Source of the DNA: Artemia franciscana
Taxonomy: Eukaryota > Arthropoda > Branchiopoda > Anostraca > Artemiidae
Assembly: GCF_032884065.1 (NCBI RefSeq)
Contig: NC_088880.1
Coordinates: 25,730,715-25,794,714 of the forward strand
Direction of reading: 5' to 3'
Length of the DNA stretch: 64,000 nt
Shown: positions 21,890 to 31,503 of the stretch, in pieces
How the letters are laid out: each line of letters begins with the position of its first letter
Position numbering within the stretch: the first letter of the stretch is position 1
Position numbers and translations under genes: made by a program
The notes under the pieces: generated by a model
What the model was told of the DNA's origin: nothing
The model's database searches: none
What the model saw: only the letters and a program-made list of their open reading frames with translations

Positions 21890-22870
21890 CCATTCTTCAA
21901 ATTCAGAAACGTCTTCTTCGTCAATGGGTTGAATGTAATTATCAATAAAACTGGTATCATCTTCACTAACAACGTTAGCGTAAATATATTTTTTGGGGGT
22001 AGGAATGCATAAGTTTGCCGTGCGGCGTGGATGATCATATTCAAACAAGTCATCCATACCCCAGCTACATAAGGCGATTGCATAATTTTTAGGATCTTTT
22101 TCCTTCAAGTATTCTTCCTCCAAAGTACTTGGATTGCCCATTTCGCATTCGAATACATGTCCAGTCTTAATGGAATTTTCTTCAATTTGACTAGATATAG
22201 GTTGGCTGTCTTGCTTTGTTGGTTCTTGTATGTTTTTCCGAGGCCTGTCTTCGTCATTTTTATATCTTTTTTCGCTAAACGAATTTTTGTATAGAGTGAG
22301 ATCTTCATCAGTCATACCTCGGCTACTTTTATGTAAAGGAACTAATTCAGAAGTAGCTAACATCTCACCAGTGTGACTAGAAACGCGTTTGCGTTCTTTC
22401 TCAGTCGGGGCTGTTTTGCTCTTCCTAGGTTTGTCTTTGTCATTCTTGTATCTTTTTTCACCGGACTGCTTTTTCCGTAGCGTGAGATCTTCGCCAGTGA
22501 TAGCTGTGATACTTATATTATCAGAACGGTTAAAGTTAGGTTTTTTGGTTTTAGGTTCAACAAAAGTGTCTGCATTGTCCATTTTACGTTTGTTTGTAGC
22601 CTTATTCTTGCCGACACACTTTTTTGTCTCTTTAAGTGTTCTTGATATATCCGTCAACTCTACTTTGTCAGATCTTAAGGGCAAGTATAAAGGAACTAAT
22701 TCAGAAGTAGCAAACATCTTGCCAGTGTGACTAGAAACACGTTTTTGCTCTTGCTCTGTCGGAGCTTTTCTGCTCTTCTCAGATTTGTCTTTGTAATTCT
22801 TGCGTCTTTGTTTACCACAAAACGTTTCCGATTTATTCGTTTTTGGCTGTTTATCTCTTTTTTGCGACAT
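21890..22870 (-). CDS. Gene C exon 1: lysine-rich protein with internal repeats, unknown function
   Basis: Starts at ATG 22870-22868 in an A-rich context and encodes 327 residues to a donor TGG|GTACG at 21889; with exon 2 the protein has about 362 residues. Residues 1-240 are highly charged, Lys/Ser/Thr-rich and probably disordered. Two strong internal repeats lie at residues 24-61 and 141-179 (core KRVSSHTG, then ATSELVPL), with a third weaker one from 203 (YKNDEDRPRK); GEDLTL (126) and DEDLTL (188) precede repeats 2 and 3. Residues 245-327 are acidic and more ordered-looking (YAIALCSWGMDDLFEYD; DDTSFIDNYIQPIDEEDV). The DNA of the repeats is also similar, so the duplication is fairly recent. 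I see no known catalytic motif and do not recognise the family; a nuclear, regulatory role would be guesswork. The frame is intact across almost 1 kb in a region full of dead transposons. Confidence 0.75.
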
Positions 22871-22946
22871 TTTTCTTTCTTTAGTATTTAACTACTTACT
22901 ATAAATATGATAAAATTATCTTAGTTGCTTCGTTTTACTTAGTACA

Positions 22947-23058
22947 TGACGTCATTGCTAATGACGTCACATTGTAGTTGTATGTCATAATGTTTTGTAT
23001 ATCATGAGAAACTTAATATGACGTCATTAATGGTTGTAACCTACGAGATATGACGTCG
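22947..23058. promoter_or_regulatory. Cluster of CRE/ATF-type sites upstream of gene C
   Basis: Three perfect palindromes TGACGTCA occur at 22947-22954, 22962-22969 and 23019-23026, and a one-mismatch copy TGACGTCG at 23051-23058. They lie 77-188 nt upstream of the start codon of the minus-strand gene. TGACGTCA is the classical binding site of CREB/ATF bZIP factors. Such sites also occur in the Helitron at 30429, so a transposon origin of this promoter segment is possible. Confidence 0.6.
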
Positions 23059-23099
23059 TCTTCTATGCCGGAAATTTCATTATATTACAATATTATTGT

Positions 23100-25020
23100 T
23101 TGTTAATTACAGAAGACACTAGATATCGAAACTCCTTTTGAAATGAGCTTTTGAATAGCTCTATACATTTTTCCAGTGCCCTGCTAATAGTGACGGAAAA
23201 AAACACATATTAGAAAAAGGACGGATCAGTATTACCAATAAAAAACAAAATTATTCTGATGAACCCCACGCCCATGTTAGGGTATCTGACAATGGGGATT
23301 CCAATTGTGCAGCTTTTGATTTGATCCGACAATATTTTTGTGGATTTTCAGGCTGTTTTTGATATTTTCAAATTTTTTTGTGGAAATACTGAGGGGGTTC
23401 AAGGGGGGAGGTTGAAACCTAAAACGTGCACCCTTTGGTCTAAACTCTCGCTAGAAGTCTTTTCAGTTAATCTTAAAGAGAATGGCAACTCTTTCCGTAA
23501 ACATCCCTCATCTGAAGAAATATAAAGGGTTTAGACTGTGCATTAGGCATGGAAATTGAGAGTTGTTGGGGGAAGTCGCCTTTATTTTGAGTGTAAGTGA
23601 AGAAATAGACTTATAAACTTACTTTTTGAGACGGAGGACGCGTAGCGGCTTTTCCCCGGCACATCACATAAATATTAGACTTCAGCCAGTAGGTTTTAAG
23701 GTATTACACACATTTAAGAGAATCTACCAGTTTTAAAATATAAACTCTTAGTTATATTCTAACTATTTAAATTTTAAATTTTAATTTCTATTTAAAATAT
23801 AATAGACAACTATTATGACATGAAACTAAAGATCAAGGCCAAAACTTCAAAATGGTTGAATATATTCGACCCCCTCCTCTAAAAAAATTTCGATGGGATA
23901 CCATATTGTAAGCCTTTAATAATAATTTAGCATCAATATTTTTTAAAATAATATCTTCCTCTGAATCTTCAGCTATCACAGCTCTTCCATGCTTTTCGTG
24001 GCCTTTAACCTTGTATTAAAAATTATTAGTAAATTCAGAAACTGACAAAATGGATTTATTGCAAAACTCTTCATGCAAAAAAAGGAATGTCGGAAGATAG
24101 ACACCCTGAAAAAAAAGAAAAATGTAATTTAAAAAAAAAATGAAAATATGTGTTTCGATGCATTTTGTTGGAGGAAAGATTATTTCACAAATCATCATAA
24201 AATTTTAAACAACTATATTAGACATAAACAGGAGCATAATGAGCTATATTTGATCTATTTTTGAGGGGAGCCCCTTCTCCAAAAAAAATAAAGTCTTCAA
24301 AATCCAAAATCTTATTATAATAAAAGTCTCTATGCTTTTCTAACCTAAGGGTGAAGTGGGGACAGCGAATTGGTGAGCAGCCATCGAGTAATGAAGTGAA
24401 TAAGCTAAGCCTAGGTTTAGCCCAAGAAAGATGTAGGCATACAATTCCATTCGAGGAGCCGAGAAACTCTTACAATACCAAAAAAAAAACATCTCCTTTA
24501 TGTTTCTGGGCTGAATGCACTCTTTCAGATTATATCTATAAAATTTCTAGAGAATTGTCATATATAAATATGTCATATAAAGTCATATATAAATAGAACA
24601 CAAAATTTGCTTGTCATAAATTCTATAACAGAGATAGAATGCCTGTCAATCAAACAACCAGATTCATCTTATCAGAAAAGATGTGTGTTTTCGATTCATC
24701 GGTAGATAAACGCCTTCCTCCTTTTTTTATTGAATGACCAGTTAGTTCCTTTTATTATCTTGCACAAAAAATAACTTGAAAATGCCTAGAGAAAATGTTG
24801 ATAATCAAGTCCAAAACCTGCTTAAAAAGGTAAATCTTCTTTTTTACCCGTAACTGTCATTTTTGAATGGGTGTACCCCCTCCAGCATTTCAAGATATCA
24901 AAGAAATATTGTATTGAAGTTGATTCGTTTCTTAAAATTTAAATATTCCAATGAATTTATTTATTGAATTTTTCTTCTTTTTTCTATAAAACTTAAAAAA
25001 AGATTCACATGCAAAGATGT
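23100..25020. other. Spacer, no gene seen
   Basis: AT-rich sequence with repeat remnants. Text at 23850-24010 (aaggccaaaacttcaaaat...tctaaaaaaatttcgatggga and a following tagttcagcaata-like stretch) resembles 21395-21545, suggesting a dispersed repeat. I see no supportable gene; open frames at 23340-23525 and 24351-24596 have no domain. Confidence 0.4.
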
Positions 25021-25022
25021 GA

Positions 25023-25198
25023 ATCGAAGCTATCATAAAAGTGGAAGTAAACACTATTAAAAGTAAAAACGGAATACACAATTTTTTTTTCATTGCTACA
25101 CATTGGATGTTCTTTTCTAGGTTTTTATTTCATATTGGCCATTTTGTTCTGTTTTTACTTTTAATAATGTTTACTTCCACTTTTATGATAGCTTCGAT
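25023..25198. repeat. Foldback element with 52-nt arms
   Basis: Left arm 25023-25074 (atcgaagctatcataaaagt...) and right arm 25147-25198 are reverse complements with two mismatches, separated by a 72-nt spacer. No terminal signature that would name a superfamily is visible. Confidence 0.9.
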
Positions 25199-25814
25199 CA
25201 GGCTGGTACCCAAGAGGCTTCTACCGTCTTCCATTGAAGGTGTATTCTAGAAAAATGGCACAAAAATGTATCTTTCCGTTGAATGTCTTTTTTAAAGAAC
25301 TTACTCAGAGCTTTTCAGTTTTAGCTGACGGAACCTTCAGATTAGATTAAATTGACATGTAATTTTAAAATTTTACTATAATTGAAATTTAGATCAGATC
25401 TTTCTATGTTTAGAAACATAATTCTATGTTTTCATATCTGTAAATAACGATAGACCTTTAAACTATGTAAAGGTCCATTCACAATGAGATTTTACCAATA
25501 CTGAGATTTAGCAAGTGCTAATTTGAGTCAATCAGAATTTTTCGACCAATCAAAATTCTATGAAAAATCTAATTGGTTCAAATTAGCGTAAGCTAAATCT
25601 CTGTATTAATAAAAACTTTATTTTGTATGGGCCTTAACCCTTTCTCCAGTAGCTAGGTAAACTGTGCCTTAACTCGTGCAACTTGTACTGAAAGGAAAAT
25701 TAACAGAAATTCAGTAGAAGCTAAGTGAGAGCCTTTATTTTTCTTTATGCTCTAATCTGTTTTCCTTGGGCCAAAACAAAACTATAAACTAAGAAATATA
25801 TGTATATATACACT

Positions 25815-26910
25815 AGTTTTTCCGAATTGTTACAAATTTCAAGAATTGTTACCAAAGCAGATAAAGGCAACACCTACGGTCGTAGCACATTCAGTCTACT
25901 AAGATCATAAAGTTAGAGAGATTAAATGACTAACATATATGAAAAATTACCTTTCGAATTCACACACACAAAAAAAAACTCAAGAAATACAAAAAGAGCT
26001 TAATGAGCTAAAATCAAAAGGTGAAATCACAGATCAGCTTTCTAAAAGACTCTCCGTGGGGCTGCACGATTCTTCGCTTTTATGGTCCTCCTATAATCCA
26101 CAAGTCCAGTAATCCTCTTCTGCCAATTGTCTTCATTGAACTCTCATACAACAAAACACAAAATCGCAAAGAAAAGAAGAACGAAGACAACTACCTGTTT
26201 ATTGTCCTCGTTCTTCTTTTCTTTGCGATTTTGTGTTTGCCATGATTAGCCAGTGTGGTCTCAGAAATTATTTACTCATACAACAAGGATAGGAAAATTT
26301 CTGTCAGATGCCTATTGCCCACTTGTTCAGACTCAAACACGGTATATTAAAAATTCCAGTGATTTTGCTTTAAAAAGGAAACAAATCTAGGTCACACAAA
26401 AGGCCGAACTCATTTTGGAGGAGAAGCTTAATGCTAACCTGGTTGTCTCTGATAAATTTACACTAACAATCCAGACACTTCTGTCACTCGCAATCCTTTT
26501 TAACAAAACTTCTTGCTGTTTCAATTATAGATGTACTTTTTGCAGACACAAATATGGGTTTCTAATGGGTGCCCTCTTTCACGGGCAGAAGCTGATCTTA
26601 TCATTAAGAACTTATAGAAGAGGCTATCTCACGAAGTTTTATAAGTCAAAATTCTGGGGTCGTGTCAAAGATGACATTTTTTAACTGTTGGAAACATGGG
26701 GGAGGTTCTCTAGAATCTTTCTTTGATTTGCTTAATTCCGTGGATATGAAACTTGAACTTAATAAAGAATCTAAGAAGAATCTGAGTCTTCCTTTTCTAG
26801 ATATAGGGATACACCAAAATGACACTAGTTTTGAATTCGAGGTGTACAGAAAGCCTACGCATAGTGATGGGTATTTAAATTACACACATAATATTCACCT
26901 GCTATGAAAA
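25815..26910 (+). mobile_element. Second Penelope-like element fragment (RT), decayed
   Basis: The plus strand carries pieces of a PLE reverse transcriptase in order: RIVTKADKGNT (about 25850), TYEKLPF-like and EIQKELNELKSKGEI (25935-26030), FYGPPIIHKSSNPLLPIV (26080-26135), KFLSDAYCPLVQTQTRYIK (26290-26360), EEKLNANLVVSDKFTL and TLLSLAILFNK (26415-26510), a degraded PMGSPLS block read as LMGALFH (about 26562), FWGRVKDDIF (26652-26684, the Asp-pair block with Tyr lost) and LPFLDIGIH then FEVYRKPTHSDGYLNYT (26790-26890). Frames change several times and stops intervene. The GIY-YIG part was not found downstream. It differs in sequence from the PLE at 5400-7440. Confidence 0.85.
26154..26238. 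repeat. Perfect-type hairpin inside the PLE, 37-nt arms
   Basis: Left arm 26154-26190 and right arm 26202-26238 are reverse complements with a single mismatch, with an 11-nt loop (ctacctgttta). It interrupts the PLE reading frame between FYGPPIIHK and the FLSDAYC block. Confidence 0.9.
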
Positions 26911-28183
26911 GAGGGGTAATGATTTGGTTAGTTGACAAAACAACACGTATACGTTAACCCCATTTTCTTGACTTGGAGTTTGAACAAATTAGAGGAGTAT
27001 TATTTGGAAAATTTTCGATAATTGTCGAAAAAGCCTGCAAGTGTCTTGGCCTAACATGCATAGGAAAATTTTGATGATAACTACCACTAAGAAACGCATA
27101 TTTATACGGATTACACAGTAATCTGTAATTTTCGTAGAAGTCATGCATGCGCTTTTATTTGTCCTAAGATTAGTTTAGAAATGGCTCGCGATTACCATAT
27201 TACGCGGTGCTCTTCGGTCTGCAACTTTGGGCAATAAAGCCTTCCATATATAATTTTTCATCTTACCCCTAGGCTACTATTGGTGAAACCTAAAATAGCA
27301 AACTCGAACACATGAAGTCGTCCAACCACAATTGAATATTATTTTTCTTTATTTGCTGCTTCAAAGCCTACCTTCATGGATGAATTCATAGACCTTGTAA
27401 CAAAAAATATTCAGATTTTACGGACATATCACTAAATAAAATTTAAGTGGATGGCCCGCCAACCGTGAATCTGGGAAGGAGGGGGCTCGGTCAAGAGACA
27501 ACATCATATTTTTTGTATGATCATCATAAGTGTACTCCTAGAAGACACATACCCCGGGAAGTCTACCCTTTTGTTATCTCTGGGGCTTAGAAGACTTCAT
27601 GCATGACAGGTCTATTACCAAAACGTTAGAAGTCTAACACCAACGATCCGCAAAACGTTGTAAGTTTAAATGGAGAGAAGATGCGAGGCCAAAATCACTT
27701 TACTTGCGTCTGCTTTCATCAGAGTATCTATTTTGAAGGTTCACTTTTGTAACACAAAAATTAGTAAAGATCATCGAAGGTGAGTACCCCATGGAAGGAG
27801 AAGAGGCAGAAATATGTGCTTCAAAGTATCTTCTCAGAGATCATCAGGGCTCTGAATGTAATCCTGAGAGTTTTATTGACCTAGCTCAAATAGTTCCCGC
27901 ACACTAAAATTTTACCCCCACTAGTGCGACAAGCTATTCAGTTTTGTATTTATAGTATAGCAAACTTTAAACATGGATATCCAATAAGAAAGTATAGTCC
28001 GGTTCTCAAATATGAATTCTTAATAAAATGCGACATACAAATAGCTCTTTTTCAAATCCAACATAATTCTTTATTCGACACCCTGCTTTGCCCGTCAGGA
28101 AGGCTGAAAGTTAAACTATAAATTTACATGTGCTAGATGCCCTGTGTCTCGTAAATCTTGAATAGGTAGGGAATATTGAAAGG
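26911..28183. other. Spacer with possible PLE 3' remnants and one short coding-like stretch
   Basis: No complete gene. Between about 27744 and 27906 (+) one frame is open and reads KLVKIIEGEYPMEGEEAEI, then KYLLRDHQGS and FIDLAQIVPAH before TAA. It looks coding-like but has no known motif, start or splice evidence. Text near 27145-27160 (catgcatgcgcttttatttg) resembles 20030-20050, another dispersed-repeat edge. Confidence 0.3.
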
Positions 28184-28347
28184 CAAGGCCATATCTGGCT
28201 TTTTTGTGGGGGGGGGTCTAGGGACGTGGTTGCGTCCTTTAAAATCACAACAAAAATGTATTTTGATGTATTTTTTTTACAACATTAAACATTTCTAAGT
28301 GGGGGTTAAATTCCCTAAGCCCCCCCCCCCCCCTGGATACGGCCTTG
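28184..28347. mobile_element. MITE with CAAGGCCGTATCC-type inverted ends (164 bp)
   Basis: Starts CAAGGCCATATCTGG and ends CTGGATACGGCCTTG, which are inverted repeats of one another over about 14 bp. The interior holds a G-run after the left end and a long C-run before the right end, themselves complementary. The same ends are seen at 57754-57932. No target duplication is obvious here. Confidence 0.7.
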
Positions 28348-28384
28348 TCCGCAAGCCAGCGAAAACGCCAGAGTTCCTTACAAT

Positions 28385-29156
28385 CAATGTTTCTCCCTTA
28401 TTTTATTGATTTTCAGTCGAAGGTGTCATCTCTCTTAGTCGATGCAGAATTTTCTGCTAGGTTCTCAATCCTTATGGGCAACTAGGCCTCCTCCCACGCC
28501 ACTTTTTTACCAAGATCTTCCAATAAAATTTGGAGACAGCCTTTTTGCTCAGCGTAGTTCAAAGACCCAATAACTATGTCTTTGGAGATAAAATGAACCC
28601 TTACAGCTCCTGGGGAAAGGTTTTTAAGTTATAAATTTACCCACTGTTTTATTTGTTATTGGGAAGTATGCATACATTTTTCGGGTGGGGAGGGGAGGGC
28701 TAATTTTCTGCTGGGAGAATTTTCCGTGGAGAGGGAAGTTTCCAGGGTGTGAAATTCTTAGGGGAAATTTTATATTGGGTGAATTTGCCAGAATTCCTAC
28801 ACGAAATTTCTCTATATGTCTTGCTTTCTCTTTACCGATTTAATTTTACGCGTGGAAATGTTAAGGGTAATTGTTAAGGGTAAATTTTCTCCAGGATTGA
28901 ATTGTCCAGATAATATTTCTATGGGGAGGAGGATTTTTCTGTGGAGGTGGAGTCATATACCCTGGCGTTACTTAAAAACGATAAGAAATAAAAAAAAGTT
29001 TTTTCAACTGAGAATAATGAGAAACATCATAACTTAATACGAACAGAAATTATTACGTATATGAGGGGGGTTACCCCCTCCTCAATACCTTGTTTTTTAC
29101 GCTAAAGTTTAAATTTTGTCTCAATTCTTTAAAAAAGATTCATGAAAAACAACTTA
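28385..29156 (+). repeat. Composite dispersed repeat, copy 2, cut by Helitron insertion
   Basis: Same block order as 19850-21240: monomer of the tandem family (28440-28630), GGAGAA/TTTTCC block (28680-28970), then the left arm of the palindromic repeat from about 28997 (tcaactgagaataatgag, gaacagaaattattacgta, ttacgctaaagtt). Homology to copy 1 stops at about 29156, exactly where the Helitron-type sequence starts, so the right arm was not found. Confidence 0.7.
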
Positions 29157-29157
29157 T

Positions 29158-29273
<116 letters not shown>

Positions 29274-29849
29274 AAAATAAGTTGTCTGTGTGTGGATCTG
29301 TGGATGGATCAGGTGACGTCACCTGAAAAAACTGGATCAGGTGACGTCAAAACTGAAAAAACTAAAAAAAGGCAAAAACTACAAAAAAAAACTAAAAACT
29401 AATAAAAAAAATAAAAAAGCTAAAAAACTAAAAAAACTAAAAAAAGGCAAAAACTACAAAAAAAACTAAAAACTAATAAAAAAGCTAAAAAACTAAAAAA
29501 AATTTTCATCTAAAAAACTAAAAAAAACTAAAAAAGGTAAAAACTAAAAGAACTAAAAAAGAAAAAAATAAATGACGACACTCAAAGAGAAAGCGACCAG
29601 GACAAAAGGAATGTTCGATTAGCAATCAACAAAGCACCGGGACACAGGGAGTATAAATGACGACCAGGACATAAGTAAAAAAAAAAACTAACAAAACTAA
29701 AAAGAAGGTAAAAACTACAAAAAAACTAAAAAGAAAAAAAAACTAAAAACTAATAAAAAAACTAAAAAATCTAAAAATCTAAATAAACTAAAAAAGAAAA
29801 AAAAAGGAAAAAAATAAAGGAGAAAAACAAAACTAAAAAACGAATGTAT

Positions 29850-29995
29850 ATACAGACCGGTACACCGGGATACAAATGACGACCGGGACACAGGGAATAT
29901 AAATGACGACCGGGACACAGGGACACAACTACAACGGGGACACCGGGGGAAACAGGGGGATATAAATGACGACCGGGACACCGGGACAGGGAATG
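29850..29995. repeat. Minisatellite of about 27 bp inside H1
   Basis: Tandem variants of atgacgaccgggacacaggg followed by aatata, imperfect. The same unit recurs at 30535-30830 in H2. Confidence 0.85.
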
Positions 29996-30193
29996 GTCGA
30001 TTAACAATCACCATCAACAAAGCTCAAGGGCAATCATTAGAATCATGAGGTATAGATCTGAATACAGATTGTTTTCCCATGGACCATTATATGTTGCATG
30101 TTCAAGAGTCGGTAAACCTGACAATCTATTTATATGCAAAGACAATGGGACAGCAAAGAATGTTGTATATTCGCAAGTTTTACGTAGTTAAAA

Positions 30194-30195
<2 letters not shown>

Positions 30196-30267
<72 letters not shown>
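30196..30267. repeat. AT microsatellite
   Basis: Pure (AT)n of about 70 bp between the helicase stop and the Helitron 3' region of H1. Confidence 0.97.
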
Positions 30268-30269
<2 letters not shown>

Positions 30270-30534
30270 ATCTATATTCACAGGTGGGACATAGGGACAC
30301 AACTACAATGGCGCGTAACTATTATGGCGCGTAACGACTTACGCGCGCGGGGGGGCTTGGGGGGGGGGCGCGAAGCGCCCCCACCAACTAGGTGTTGGGG
30401 TGGCGCGAAGCGCCACCCCAACAGCTAGTATATATATATATATAAATAAGTTGTCTGTGTGTGTGTGTGTAGAGTGACGTCATGTTTGTGTGTCGACTGA
30501 CGTCATGTTTGTCGACTGATGAAATTACATACCG

Positions 30535-30830
30535 AGACACAAATGACGACCGGGACACAGGGAATATAAATGACGACCGGGAACCTCAAAGAGAAATTAC
30601 AGACTGGGACACCCGGACACAAATCACGACCGAGAAACAGGGAATATAAATGACGACCGGGACACAGGGACACAACTACAAAGGGGACGCCGGGGGCACA
30701 GGCGGGATATATAAATGACGACCGGGACACAGGGATTGTTCGAATAGAAATTACAGACCGGGACACCGGGACACAAATGACGACCGGGACACAGGGAATA
30801 TAAATGACGACCGGAACACAGAGACACATC
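30535..30830. repeat. Minisatellite of about 27 bp inside H2
   Basis: Repeated gacgaccgggacacaggg plus aatataaat units, more copies than in H1, with insertions such as ggacgccgggggcacagg. Confidence 0.85.
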
Positions 30831-30932
30831 ATTAGAATAATGAGGTATAGATCTGAATACGGATTGTTTTTCCCAAGGATAATTATATGTTGCATGTTCA
30901 AGAGTCAGTAAACCTGACAATCTATTTATATG

Positions 30933-30936
<4 letters not shown>

Positions 30937-31024
<88 letters not shown>

Positions 31025-31026
31025 CT
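30937..31026. repeat. AT microsatellite
   Basis: (AT)n of about 90 bp interrupted by gtat near 31017, at the same relative position as the one at 30196 in H1. Confidence 0.97.
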
Positions 31027-31239
31027 CTATTCACAGGTGGGACACAGGGACACAACTACAATGGCGCGTAACTAATATGGCGCGTAACGACTTACGCGCG
31101 CGGGGGGCTTGGGGGGGGGGTGCGAAGCACCCCACCAACTAGGTGTTGGGGTGGCGCGAAGCGCCACCCCAACAGCAAGTTTTTATATATATAGATAGAT
31201 AGAATGGTTTCTATATGGTTTCTTATAGAAAAAAAACGG

Positions 31240-31503
31240 AAAAGATGTTAAATATTATTTTCTTTTTCAATAATAAACACTATGTCAATAAAAAACGAAC
31301 AGAAATTAATTTCGAAAACCTTTCCGCAAAACAAGTTTTTCAAAGAAAAGTAAAGAGCTCCACTTAGCCAAGAATGGGTCGAAATAAAGTCAATTAACTT
31401 TCCAAACGCAAAACTACCACAGATCACCATCAATAAATAAATGAAACTCAAAACGAACAGAAATTATAATTAACAGCCGAGTCAAACTCAAAACGAGCAA
31501 AAA
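31240..31503 (-). repeat. Dispersed repeat block, left member of a large inverted pair
   Basis: The reverse complement (gttcgttttgagtttcattt, attcttggct, gctctttacttttcttt, aaaacttgttttg) matches 40430-40620 on the plus strand. It flanks the Helitron at 31504-33480 on its 3' side. Confidence 0.7.

Larger units (their letters stand above)
30429..31179 (+). mobile_element. Helitron derivative H2, directly abutting H1
   Basis: It begins immediately after the CTAG of H1 with an AT run and the same aataagttgtctgtgtgtgt 5' motif, then two TGACGTCA sites, a 27-bp minisatellite (30535-30830), a shorter helicase remnant (30838-30936: GIDLNTDCFSQG, stop, [16 protein letters not shown]), an AT microsatellite, and the same 3' block (ggcgcgtaacgacttacgcg, hairpin ggggtggcgcgaagcgccacccc). 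The terminal tetramer is CAAG at 31176-31179 rather than CTAG, a mutated end. Both copies share internal order, so they are the same family. Confidence 0.72.

Noticed and set aside
22389..22730. 113-codon plus-strand frame with hydrophobic segments
   Set aside because: It is the antisense shadow of the lysine-rich minus-strand gene (Lys codons read as Phe/Leu).
30300..30428. GC-rich block with gcgcgaagcgcc hairpins, considered as a structured RNA or bacterial-type terminator
   Set aside because: It repeats at 31060-31179 and is the Helitron 3' terminal structure, followed by CTAG/CAAG.
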